From IMG/VR virus record IMGVR_UViG_3300037319_000107, positions 1 to 25,896 of that record: 25,896 bases of DNA; one strand, written 5' to 3'. This document shows, in pieces, positions 19,245-25,896 of the stretch (its first letter is position 1; every line of letters begins with the position of its first letter). A program made the position numbers and the translations under genes. Source of the stretch: a virus. A model generated the notes under the pieces. It ran no database searches, had not been told where the DNA came from, and was given only the letters and a program-made list of their open reading frames with translations.

Positions 19245-20231
19245 ATGAGTAAAAAATTACTTATTGTAGATGGAGACTTAGTAGCATTTCAACAAGCCGC
19301 TGGTATTGAGAAAAGAACTATCATTGTAAAACATCTGACATCAGAAAGAGAAAAAGAATTTAGCAATAGAACAGAATTGAAAAAGTTTCTATTAGATAAG
19401 AACATTGCTTTTGAACCAAGTAATTACGAGATCACTGATCATCAGCACCCTTTGGATATTTCAATAGCAATATCTAATCTAAATCTGTTTCTTAAGAAAT
19501 TACAAGAATCAACATGGTGTGATGATGTAGAGATTTACTTAGGTGGAGGAAATACCTTTAGACATGACTTACCATTGCCTTCACCTTACAAAGACAAAAG
19601 AGCAAACCTCATAAGACCTGTTCATTTGCTGGCAATTAGAAACTACATGAGAGTCAAGTGGAAAGCTAAAATAGTTGACAATGGTTTAGAAGTTGACGAT
19701 GTAGTTACAATACGTGCCTATGAATGCTTACAGGAAGGTCGTGACGCGGTTTTAGCAAGCGTAGACAAGGACAGCTACCAGTGTCAAGGTATTTCATTGC
19801 TGAACTGGACTAATGAAGACGCTAAGATCGAACTTGTTCCTGATGTTGGTCATTTGTACAAAGATAAGGTGGCTGTAAAAGGTAACGGTCTGATGTTCTT
19901 GGCTTTCCAAGTATTAGGAGGTGATGCCGCTGATACATACAAAGGTTATGATTTGTCAGAAGTAAAATACGGACCTACCAAAGCAATGAGCGCTTTGAAA
20001 GACTGCAAAACTGAACAGGAAATTCTTAAAGTGATGATCAACGAGTTCAAGAGACTGTATCCTGAACCTTTCAACTACACAGACTGTCATGGTGTATTGC
20101 ATGAAGAAGCGGACTGGTTCGATATGATATGTCTTTACTGGGAAGTTGCTTATATGAAGAGAAGTTGGGATGACAATAGCAGCTTTATGCAGTTTTCAAT
20201 GCAGAAAGGAGTCAATCCTTATGACAATTGA
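19245..20231 (+). CDS. 5'-3' exonuclease / flap endonuclease (T7 gp6, T5 FEN type)
   Basis: Start ATG 19245 (MSKKLLIVDGDLVAFQQA) behind AAGGAG; the earlier in-frame start lies in the terminator. 328 residues. Acidic residues of the PIN-like fold are LIVDGD at the N-terminus, then LEVDDVVTIRAYE and LASVDKDSYQ. VLGGDAADTYKGY is the H3TH region. The enzyme removes RNA primers and resects DNA ends in phage replication and recombination. It overlaps the next gene by 11 bases. Confidence 0.88.
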   Translation: MSKKLLIVDGDLVAFQQAAGIEKRTIIVKHLTSEREKEFSNRTELKKFLLDKNIAFEPSNYEITDHQHPLDISIAISNLNLFLKKLQESTWCDDVEIYLGGGNTFRHDLPLPSPYKDKRANLIRPVHLLAIRNYMRVKWKAKIVDNGLEVDDVVTIRAYECLQEGRDAVLASVDKDSYQCQGISLLNWTNEDAKIELVPDVGHLYKDKVAVKGNGLMFLAFQVLGGDAADTYKGYDLSEVKYGPTKAMSALKDCKTEQEILKVMINEFKRLYPEPFNYTDCHGVLHEEADWFDMICLYWEVAYMKRSWDDNSSFMQFSMQKGVNPYDN

Positions 20232-20718
20232 CCTGTATAATACCGCTGAGGTAAAGAAAGTTAGAGAGCAATTAATAAAAGAACAAGATGGTCTATGTGC
20301 AATTACAGGAATACCTACTGCTAGTAATAATTTTGCACTTGACCACAAGCATGACGATGAACAACTTGTTCGTGGTGCTGCACATAAGCAAGCTAACGCT
20401 GCTTTGGGTAAGTTAGAGAATTTGGCGGTAAGATACTTGTATTGGTATCCAGAAGGTTTGTCGCAGTTTCTCATATCTTGTGCAGAATACATTAACAAAG
20501 ACCCTGACAGGCGATGGCGACATCCGGGTTGGTTGAAAAAAGCCAATACTTCTTTTAATAAACTGAAAGAAGGACAAAAAGATGCTGTGTTGCTAGAGTT
20601 AGGTCAGAGTGAGTGCAAAAATGGAGTAGAACGCAAGAAAGCATTCCAAAAAGCACTTTTAACACGTAGATTTTCTCATGACTCAATCCATGAGACGATC
20701 AACAAAGCAAAGGAATAG
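20221..20718 (+). CDS. Endonuclease-VII-like HNH nuclease
   Basis: Start ATG 20221 with AAAGGAG about 9 bases upstream. 165 residues. LDHKHDDEQLVRGAAHKQAN followed by AALGKLEN has the order of T4 endonuclease VII (DHDH, RGxLCxxCN, LG), which cuts branched DNA. The catalytic pair here is D41-H42 with H44 and N59. The two CxxC knuckles of endonuclease VII are not present (only C26 nearby), so the zinc site seems lost, as in some phage homologues. A long helical C-terminus follows. Confidence 0.78.
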   Translation: MTIDLYNTAEVKKVREQLIKEQDGLCAITGIPTASNNFALDHKHDDEQLVRGAAHKQANAALGKLENLAVRYLYWYPEGLSQFLISCAEYINKDPDRRWRHPGWLKKANTSFNKLKEGQKDAVLLELGQSECKNGVERKKAFQKALLTRRFSHDSIHETINKAKE

Positions 20719-20719
20719 T

Positions 20720-20905
20720 ATGAAAATTAAAATATTACAGTGTCAAAACGATCTTTTGTGGTACAATGATTGCATCGGTGAAGAATTTGATGTTACGGTC
20801 ATAACTGATAATTGCTATTGGGTAAAAGTAAAACCTGAAATATTCAATTCTATAAATTGGGTATACAGAGATAACGCAACTATAACAGAAGGAAATATAA
20901 AATGA
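20720..20905 (+). CDS. Small hypothetical protein (61 aa)
   Basis: Start ATG 20720 (MKIKILQCQNDLLWYNDCIG) one base after the previous stop, with AAGGA 6 bases upstream. Strand-rich (EFDVTVITDNCYWVKVKP), three cysteines. Not recognised. Stop overlaps the next start as ATGA, so it is co-translated with the exonuclease. Confidence 0.7.
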   Translation: MKIKILQCQNDLLWYNDCIGEEFDVTVITDNCYWVKVKPEIFNSINWVYRDNATITEGNIK

Positions 20906-21861
20906 AACATTCAAATGAAATTGTAGAAAAAGTTGTCAGGTTAGTAGGTTCTGGTTTGAGTAGTAGGAAGGTTGGTTCTCAACTAGGTCTTGGTAAATCT
21001 ACAGTAAATGACATTTGGAATCGATGGATTAAAGACCCTTTTGTTTTTCACAACAATGAAGAATCAGATGTTCCCTCTAATGAAGGTGCTAAAATTCTGA
21101 TTTTTGATACAGAAACAGCAGCAGCTACTGCTCTTACTTTTGGTCGATTCAAAGTAAATCTATCTCAAGACAATATCTTGGACAATGGAGGCTGGTTACT
21201 GTGTGCTTGCTGGCGTTGGTTAGGGCAATCAACAACCCACAGCATTTATCTTACACCTGAAGAAATAGAAAGTAAAGATGATAGTAGAATCGTAGCAAAA
21301 CTATTTGAACTGTATGAACAATCAAATGCTGTTCTGGCTCACAACAGTTTAGGTTTTGATCACAAAGTTGTACAAGCAAGAGCTATTTTTAATGGTTTTC
21401 CCCCACTGCCGCAAGTCAAAGTGCTAGACACCTTGCAGTTGGCTCGTAAATACTTAAAGTTACCAAGTAATCGATTGGATGCAATTGGTGAGTTTTTTGG
21501 TTTAGGTCGCAAAGTAAGTACAGGTGGTATCTCATTGTGGCGTAAGGTGCAAGACGGTGACGAACAGGCAATGAAAGATATGGTTACTTATTGCTTGCAG
21601 GATGTAGACTTGTTGTATGATATTTACTTACGTACTCGTCATTTAGGTCGCGCAGGTTCGGACTTTAATGCTGCACTGTACTTTGATGACGATCTGGTTC
21701 GTTGTCGTGTCTGTGGTAGTTCTGAGGTAGAACCAACAGGTCGAACTGTTGAGACATCTTTGAACTCTTTTGATGAACTAAGGTGTGGTGAATGCGGTGC
21801 AGTACATCGTCATCGTACTCCTAAGACTTCTAAAGAAAAGAGAAAAAGTTTGCTAATGTAA
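20902..21861 (+). CDS. DEDD exonuclease with N-terminal HTH and C-terminal zinc ribbon
   Basis: 319 residues in three parts. Residues 3-45 are a helix-turn-helix of the transposase/Hin type (EKVVRLVGSGLSSRKVGSQL, then GKSTVNDIW). Residues 65-248 are a DnaQ/RNase H-like 3'-5' exonuclease: D69-T-E71, N148 to D153 (NSLGFD), D175-T, and Y230 to D234 (YCLQD), a DEDDy set. Residues 268-298 are a zinc ribbon (C268, C271, C295, C298). The core is common in phages; the HTH is an unusual addition. It may process DNA ends or act as a sequence-directed nuclease. Confidence 0.8.
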   Translation: MKHSNEIVEKVVRLVGSGLSSRKVGSQLGLGKSTVNDIWNRWIKDPFVFHNNEESDVPSNEGAKILIFDTETAAATALTFGRFKVNLSQDNILDNGGWLLCACWRWLGQSTTHSIYLTPEEIESKDDSRIVAKLFELYEQSNAVLAHNSLGFDHKVVQARAIFNGFPPLPQVKVLDTLQLARKYLKLPSNRLDAIGEFFGLGRKVSTGGISLWRKVQDGDEQAMKDMVTYCLQDVDLLYDIYLRTRHLGRAGSDFNAALYFDDDLVRCRVCGSSEVEPTGRTVETSLNSFDELRCGECGAVHRHRTPKTSKEKRKSLLM

Positions 21862-21878
21862 CTTAGTTGTATTATAAT
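21850..21878 (+). promoter_or_regulatory. Possible promoter at the 3' end of the exonuclease gene
   Basis: TTGCTA (21850-21855), 17 bases, TATAAT (21873-21878). The predicted start (about 21885) is only about 17 bases before the terminator hairpin at 21902, so the transcript would be met by it immediately. Confidence 0.5.
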
Positions 21879-21901
21879 AACCTATAAAATTTAAACACCA
21901 A

Positions 21902-21927
21902 CCCCGGCTAATAACCGGGGATTTTTT
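21902..21927 (+). terminator. Intrinsic terminator
   Basis: CCCCGG (21902-21907) pairs with CCGGGG (21915-21920), loop CTAATAA, then ATTTTTT. It precedes the SD of the next gene by 5 bases and lies downstream of a candidate promoter (21850-21878). Confidence 0.85.
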
Positions 21928-21941
21928 AATTAAAGGACAAC

Positions 21942-22121
21942 ATGTCAAAAATCTTGAAAACTTCTATAAATTGGTGCATAAACAGTAATCTAAAAGTTTT
22001 AGTTTACGCTTTCTGGTTGACACTTCTTCCATTTTATCTGTTTGCTTATTTTGATCAAGCAAAAGATGATGCTCTTTATGATTTGAAACTTATTAAAAAC
22101 ACAGAAAAGGAATACTCATGA
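21942..22121 (+). CDS. Small single-pass membrane protein (59 aa)
   Basis: AAAGGA stands 6 bases before the ATG. It reads MSKILKTSINWCINSNLKVL, then a membrane segment (YAFWLTLLPFYLFAYF) and an acidic tail (DQAKDDALYDLK). Positive residues before the segment place the N-terminus in the cytoplasm. Stop overlaps the next start as ATGA. Function unknown. Confidence 0.7.
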   Translation: MSKILKTSINWCINSNLKVLVYAFWLTLLPFYLFAYFDQAKDDALYDLKLIKNTEKEYS

Positions 22122-22621
22122 CACAATCTTACGATTTCTATGACTTTCAAATGGATTGTTATGCGTTCAACGAGATTGCAAAAAAACACAAGCTCACCTC
22201 TTTAAAAGACATGGCACTTCAGTATGAACTAATCTTAGAAGAAACAAAAGAGATTAAAGAAAGAGGCATCGACAATAACAACGTAAAAGAAGTACTAGAT
22301 GGTTGTATTGATGTGATGGTGACAGCTTTGGGTCTGATGCAAAAGTTAGAGTTTCTGGGTATTGATGTACGGACTGCTATGCGCGATACAGCAGCAAATA
22401 ACCTGTCTAAATTCCCTAAAGACGAAGAAGAAGCTTCCAAGACGTTCAATGAATACATGAACAGAGGTATTCCTGTTGATGTGCAGTACAATGAAGAGTA
22501 TCAGGTGTTTGTTGTTAAGAACCAACAAGACAAAGTTATGAAGCCTTTTAGCTTTGAGAGCAACGATCTTAGCAACTGCATTCCTAACGAACTATTAACG
22601 AAAGGGTTTGAAACAAAATGA
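22118..22621 (+). CDS. MazG-like NTP pyrophosphohydrolase
   Basis: 167 residues. The four-helix core has the MazG-type metal motif: EETKE (helix 2), then EVLDGCIDVMVTALGLM (ExxD, helix 3), followed by NLSKFPKDEEEASKTFNEYM, typical for phage MazG-like proteins. Such enzymes hydrolyse (d)NTPs to monophosphates or lower ppGpp-like signals; the substrate cannot be read from sequence. The C-terminal 45 residues form a separate strand-rich part. Overlaps both neighbours as ATGA, with the second pyrophosphohydrolase directly after it. Confidence 0.82.
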   Translation: MTQSYDFYDFQMDCYAFNEIAKKHKLTSLKDMALQYELILEETKEIKERGIDNNNVKEVLDGCIDVMVTALGLMQKLEFLGIDVRTAMRDTAANNLSKFPKDEEEASKTFNEYMNRGIPVDVQYNEEYQVFVVKNQQDKVMKPFSFESNDLSNCIPNELLTKGFETK

Positions 22622-23037
22622 GTATACAACCAGTAACAAAAGAAGTAACTTGGAAATCAGCAACAAAAGAAATGCAAGATTGGATTTGGGAAGAAGAGCT
22701 TTCTGAAAAAGAATCAGAGGCACAAGAACCCGGTACTAAGTATGATAATGGTAAGTTGCAATATACACTAGTACCACCATATGCAATTCAACAGGTTGCT
22801 CGTAACCTCACAGAAGGGCTAAAGAAGTACCATGAGCGTGATAACTGGCAGAAGGTAGACGGTGCTAAACAACGGTACATGGACGCTCTGATGAGGCATT
22901 TTGAAGCCATCAGGAGAGGTGAAACATATGATTTAGATAGTAGCGACCCAACTATCAGTCACATGTCTGCTGTAGCTGTAAATGCACTCTTCTTGCTGGA
23001 ATTTATGTATAATCCTAAGTTGCAAAACAAAGAATAA
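22618..23037 (+). CDS. dATP/dGTP diphosphohydrolase-like protein (DUF5664 type)
   Basis: 139 residues. PGTKYDNGKLQYTLVPPYAI, ARNLTEGLKKYHERDNWQKV and the AKQRYMDALMRHFEAIRRGE and SHMSAVAVNALFLLEF helices are the pattern of the dATP/dGTP diphosphohydrolase N-terminal domain, which includes cyanophage MazZ. MazZ gives dGMP for 2-aminoadenine synthesis together with PurZ. No PurZ is in this window, and the domain also occurs in phages with ordinary DNA. Precise substrate is inference. Co-translated with the MazG-like gene before it. Confidence 0.78.
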   Translation: MSIQPVTKEVTWKSATKEMQDWIWEEELSEKESEAQEPGTKYDNGKLQYTLVPPYAIQQVARNLTEGLKKYHERDNWQKVDGAKQRYMDALMRHFEAIRRGETYDLDSSDPTISHMSAVAVNALFLLEFMYNPKLQNKE

Positions 23038-23054
23038 AACACTCAATACTGATC

Positions 23055-23083
23055 TTGATTTAACGAAAAAGCAGTGATATAAT
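23055..23083 (+). promoter_or_regulatory. Sigma-70 promoter before the reductase block
   Basis: TTGATT (23055-23060), 17 bases, TATAAT (23078-23083). The -10 is consensus and the -35 has four of six bases. It would drive the gene at 23113 and nrdB/nrdA. Confidence 0.75.
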
Positions 23084-23112
23084 AGGAATCCGCTACCTTG
23101 AAAGGTTTGATA

Positions 23113-23523
23113 ATGAATAATAAAGCAGTGCGCCCAAACGCAATCGTAGCCATGTGCATAATCTCTGAGTCTGAGATTGTCAAGATTTTACCAAATTACT
23201 CAAGTGATTTTGAACACAGACAGATGGAGTTTCAAAACTTCTTGTATTCACTTGGAATGGATGTTGAGAAGCCCTATCAGCGTCAAGACGGATTACAACA
23301 CAGAAACCGATGCAACGAAGTTGTAGTCTGCAGCCGATGGGTTGGTAGTTCTAGACTAGATTCTGAATGGTTGAAAAGTGGATATGCCAGCAAGGAAGCA
23401 ATTGACAAAGCAAGCGGAAGTAAATTAACGGAAGATATTTATCGGTCTAGATACGAAACTGAGGATGCTCAAGCATTGTTAGAGTCTCGTGATAGATACG
23501 ACACACCACCAACAGAGGAATGA
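23113..23523 (+). CDS. Hypothetical protein (136 aa)
   Basis: Start ATG 23113 (MNNKAVRPNAIVAMCIISES) with AAAGG about 7 bases upstream; a TTG 15 bases earlier is in frame but lacks an SD. The middle (LGMDVEKPYQRQDGLQHRNR, then NEVVVCSRWVGSSRLDSEWL) is rich in Arg and Trp. No motif recognised. It is the first gene behind the promoter and stands directly before the reductase, so it might regulate or support it. Confidence 0.7.
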   Translation: MNNKAVRPNAIVAMCIISESEIVKILPNYSSDFEHRQMEFQNFLYSLGMDVEKPYQRQDGLQHRNRCNEVVVCSRWVGSSRLDSEWLKSGYASKEAIDKASGSKLTEDIYRSRYETEDAQALLESRDRYDTPPTEE

Positions 23524-23527
23524 TGAA

Positions 23528-24520
23528 ATGCTAGAAAAATACTTGTTACCTATCAATGAAAGACAGGAACCAATCGAATTTGCCGACCAACAACTTAAGG
23601 TTTTTTGGTTACCTGATGAGATTAAAGTAGAAAAAGATATTCAGGATGTATTAGTAAACTTTACACCTGCTGAAAAACACGCAGTTATTACTACACTAAA
23701 ACTATTCAGTATTTATGAAACACATGCTGGTTCTGAATACTGGGGTTCTAGGTTTAAGAACATGTTCAACGGTGCAGAGTTCCACAGGATGGCATCTGTC
23801 TTTTCTATGTTTGAGTTAGCTGTTCACGCACCTTTCTACAACAAGATCAATCAGTTGTTGCACATTGATACACCAGAATTCTACACTTCATACTTGAATG
23901 ACCCAGTGCTAAACCAACGTGTAGAGCACATTGGTGAAATTATCGATCACCCTGATGACTTAATTTCGTTAGGTGCTTTTTCAATGGTAGAAGGTGTGAT
24001 TTTGTACAGTAACTTTGCCTTCTTGAAGCACTACCAATCTCAAGGTAAGAACAAGTTGATGAACATCGTTCGAGGAATTAATTTTTCAGTACGTGATGAG
24101 AATCTGCACTCTACTGGTGGTGCTTGGGCTTTCAGATACAAATTAGAGTTAGAGAAGCAAACACTGTCAAAAGAAGCATTCGAAAAGAGAAAAGAACAGA
24201 TCGAAGAGCAAATCAGAGTAGTTGCCCAGAAGTTATACGAACATGAGTGTCAGATAATTGGTAAGTTGTTTGAGCAAGGTGAGATCAAGGGTATTACGGC
24301 ACATCAACTTGAGAACTTTGTGCAGTCAAGAGTTAATGAGTGTCTGAAGGAATTAGGTTTTGCAAAACAGTTCAATGTGACATATAATCCTATTGCAGAA
24401 TGGTTCTACAAAGGTATCAACGATTATTCATTCAATGACTTCTTCAGTGGCATGGGTAATCAGTATCATCGTAGTTGGGATAGCGCAGACTTTATATGGA
24501 AAAAGGAAACAAATGAGTAA
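23528..24520 (+). CDS. nrdB: Class I ribonucleotide reductase, beta subunit
   Basis: 330 residues. Start ATG 23528 (MLEKYLLPINERQEPI) with AGAGGA 8 bases upstream. It holds the di-metal/radical cofactor that activates the alpha subunit. Candidate ligands are E64 (SIYETHAG), E96 and H100 (MFELAVHAPFY), E155 (MVEGVIL), E191 and H194 (RDENLH), with Y104 the likely radical tyrosine. The first pair is E-x3-H, not the E-x2-H of E. coli NrdB (E115, H118). The second pair is canonical. Overlaps nrdA by 8 bases. Confidence 0.93.
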   Translation: MLEKYLLPINERQEPIEFADQQLKVFWLPDEIKVEKDIQDVLVNFTPAEKHAVITTLKLFSIYETHAGSEYWGSRFKNMFNGAEFHRMASVFSMFELAVHAPFYNKINQLLHIDTPEFYTSYLNDPVLNQRVEHIGEIIDHPDDLISLGAFSMVEGVILYSNFAFLKHYQSQGKNKLMNIVRGINFSVRDENLHSTGGAWAFRYKLELEKQTLSKEAFEKRKEQIEEQIRVVAQKLYEHECQIIGKLFEQGEIKGITAHQLENFVQSRVNECLKELGFAKQFNVTYNPIAEWFYKGINDYSFNDFFSGMGNQYHRSWDSADFIWKKETNE

Positions 24521-25896
24521 TATTTACAAAGAACTAAGTGAAGAGCGTAAGAAACTACAAGAGCAAGAACTTGTGCCTCAGTGGTATACAACTGCTGGTT
24601 ATCAGATGTTCAAAGATAAATATGAATATGAAACACAAGGTCGATCTGTTCGTGGACAGTTCGAACGCATTACAAAGACAGCAGCTAAACATGTACCAAT
24701 GCTTCCAGAAGCAGAACAGGAGTTCTTTAAGCTGTTATGGAACGGCTGGTTGTCACCTAGCACACCTGTACTAGCAAACATGGGTACAACCCGTGGTATG
24801 CCTGTATCATGCTCAGGTACTGTTGCTGATGACTCTGTGGATGGTTTCTACAGCAACTTACATGAAGTTGCGATGCTTACCAAGTATGGTTTTGGTACAG
24901 CAACTGATCTTAGTGGCGTAAGACCCCGTGGTTCAAAAATTAGCGTAGGTGGTAAAGCTTCTGGTGTTCTACCTGTGATCAAAGAACATGTAAATGCAAT
25001 GCGTAATATTGCACAAGGTACAGCACGTAGAGGTGCTTGGGCTTTCTACTTAAACATTGAACATGGTGACTTTAATGAAATTGCAGATCACATCTTATCT
25101 GAACCTGATGATTTGAATGCAGGATGGACAATTAACCAGTCTTTCATTGATCGTTTAGAATCAGGTGATGAAGAAGCTGTTAATCGTTTTCAGAAGTCCA
25201 TGAAGATTAAAATGGTAACTGGTAAAGGGTACTTCTTCTTCATTGATAAAGCAAATGCCAAACGTCCAATTACTTATGTTGACCGAGGGTTAAAGATTAA
25301 TAACTCACAGTTATGTTCTGAGATTATGCTATTCAATGACAAAGATCACACTTACACTTGTGTTCTATCTTCTATGAATGCATCAAAGTACAGAGAATGG
25401 AAAGATACACAAGCACCTTATTGGGCAACAATCTTTTTGGATTGTGTAGCATCTGAGTTTGTTGAGAGAGCAGAAGGTATTCACGGTCTAGAGAAAGCCG
25501 TCAGATTCACCAAGAAGAGCAGAGCGTTGGGTTTGGGTTTGTGTGGTATTCATACACTGTTCATGCAAGAGATGTTACCATTTGAGGGGTTTGATGCACA
25601 CATGCTAAGTCAAGAGATTCAGACAGTTATTTGGAATCAAGCAGAAACCGCTACAAAAGAAATGGCTGTGATATTAGGTGAACCAGAGTGGTGCAAAGGC
25701 TATGGTATTCGCAACACCCACTTAATAGCTATTGCGCCTACTAAATCAACTGCTTTGCTAATGGGTGGCATATCAGAAGGTATAAACCCTGACCCCGCAA
25801 TGAGTTACAATCAGACAACTTCTGCTGGTGAAATTGATCGATTGAATCCTGTGTTGCTTACTTTGATGAAAAAGAAAGGTGTTTATACAAAGAAAC
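24513..25896 (+). CDS. nrdA: Class I ribonucleotide reductase, alpha subunit (partial, 3' cut)
   Basis: 461 residues visible from ATG 24513 (MSNIYKELSEERKKLQEQEL), AAAGGA upstream; the frame is open to the window end. Reduces ribonucleoside diphosphates with NrdB. Visible features: PSTPVLANMGT, MPVSCSGT with the first redox Cys, the catalytic NNSQLCSEI with N, C and E in the usual places, and YTCVLSSMN with the second redox Cys. GLGLCGIHTLFM and the NPDPAMSYNQTT loop follow. The N-terminus goes straight into the catalytic barrel without an ATP-cone. Confidence 0.95.
   Translation, partial: MSNIYKELSEERKKLQEQELVPQWYTTAGYQMFKDKYEYETQGRSVRGQFERITKTAAKHVPMLPEAEQEFFKLLWNGWLSPSTPVLANMGTTRGMPVSCSGTVADDSVDGFYSNLHEVAMLTKYGFGTATDLSGVRPRGSKISVGGKASGVLPVIKEHVNAMRNIAQGTARRGAWAFYLNIEHGDFNEIADHILSEPDDLNAGWTINQSFIDRLESGDEEAVNRFQKSMKIKMVTGKGYFFFIDKANAKRPITYVDRGLKINNSQLCSEIMLFNDKDHTYTCVLSSMNASKYREWKDTQAPYWATIFLDCVASEFVERAEGIHGLEKAVRFTKKSRALGLGLCGIHTLFMQEMLPFEGFDAHMLSQEIQTVIWNQAETATKEMAVILGEPEWCKGYGIRNTHLIAIAPTKSTALLMGGISEGINPDPAMSYNQTTSAGEIDRLNPVLLTLMKKKGVYTKK

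Noticed and set aside
1-25896. CRISPR array or insertion sequence
   Set aside because: The repeats seen are 9-19 bases without CRISPR-like spacers, and no transposase or terminal inverted repeats were found.

Overview
The window is the early and replication region of a tailed double-stranded DNA phage with a low-GC genome. Probable host: a Gram-negative gammaproteobacterium, possibly marine. This rests on near-consensus sigma-70 promoters, strong Shine-Dalgarno (SD) sites, a SleB-type cell-wall hydrolase, and a replication and nucleotide gene set typical of lytic phages. No structural, packaging or integrase gene is visible. Host and species are inference only.

Layout. Two gene arms diverge from a 438-base noncoding hub (about 12361-12798). 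The left arm (316-12360) is on the minus strand and holds about 36 small, tightly packed genes. Most are of unknown function. Recognisable ones are a dCMP deaminase, ThyX, an HU/IHF-like protein, a SleB-like lysin, a Lar-like zinc protein and a papain/C39-like protein. It ends in a terminator at 262-298, followed by an AT-rich non-coding edge (1-261) with a tandem repeat of exact 16-base period.

The right arm (12799 to the end) is on the plus strand. In order it carries an RNA-ligase-like enzyme, a T7 gp4-like primase-helicase, a family B DNA polymerase, tRNA-Arg(UCU), a single-stranded DNA binding protein, a 5'-3' exonuclease of the FEN type, an endonuclease-VII-like nuclease, and a DEDD exonuclease fused to a helix-turn-helix and a zinc ribbon. 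Next come two NTP pyrophosphohydrolase-like proteins and class I ribonucleotide reductase beta and alpha. Alpha runs off the window.

How it fits together. Primase-helicase, polymerase, SSB and nucleases form the replication and recombination machine. The reductase, dCMP deaminase, ThyX and the pyrophosphohydrolases supply and police dNTPs. The hub carries a strong promoter, a compact structured RNA and a 12-13 base repeat array, making it the best origin/control candidate. Right-arm transcription appears to use host sigma-70, with hairpin terminators directly before three gene blocks.

Several genes are too short for ordinary ORF cut-offs and were found by reading frames, SD sites and ATGA overlaps: 4325-4492, 5391-5570, 5861-6019, 6029-6181, 6870-6971, 8022-8177, 8449-8610, 9540-9689, 11130-11237 and 21942-22121. 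Function calls come from motif recognition by eye; no database search was run.
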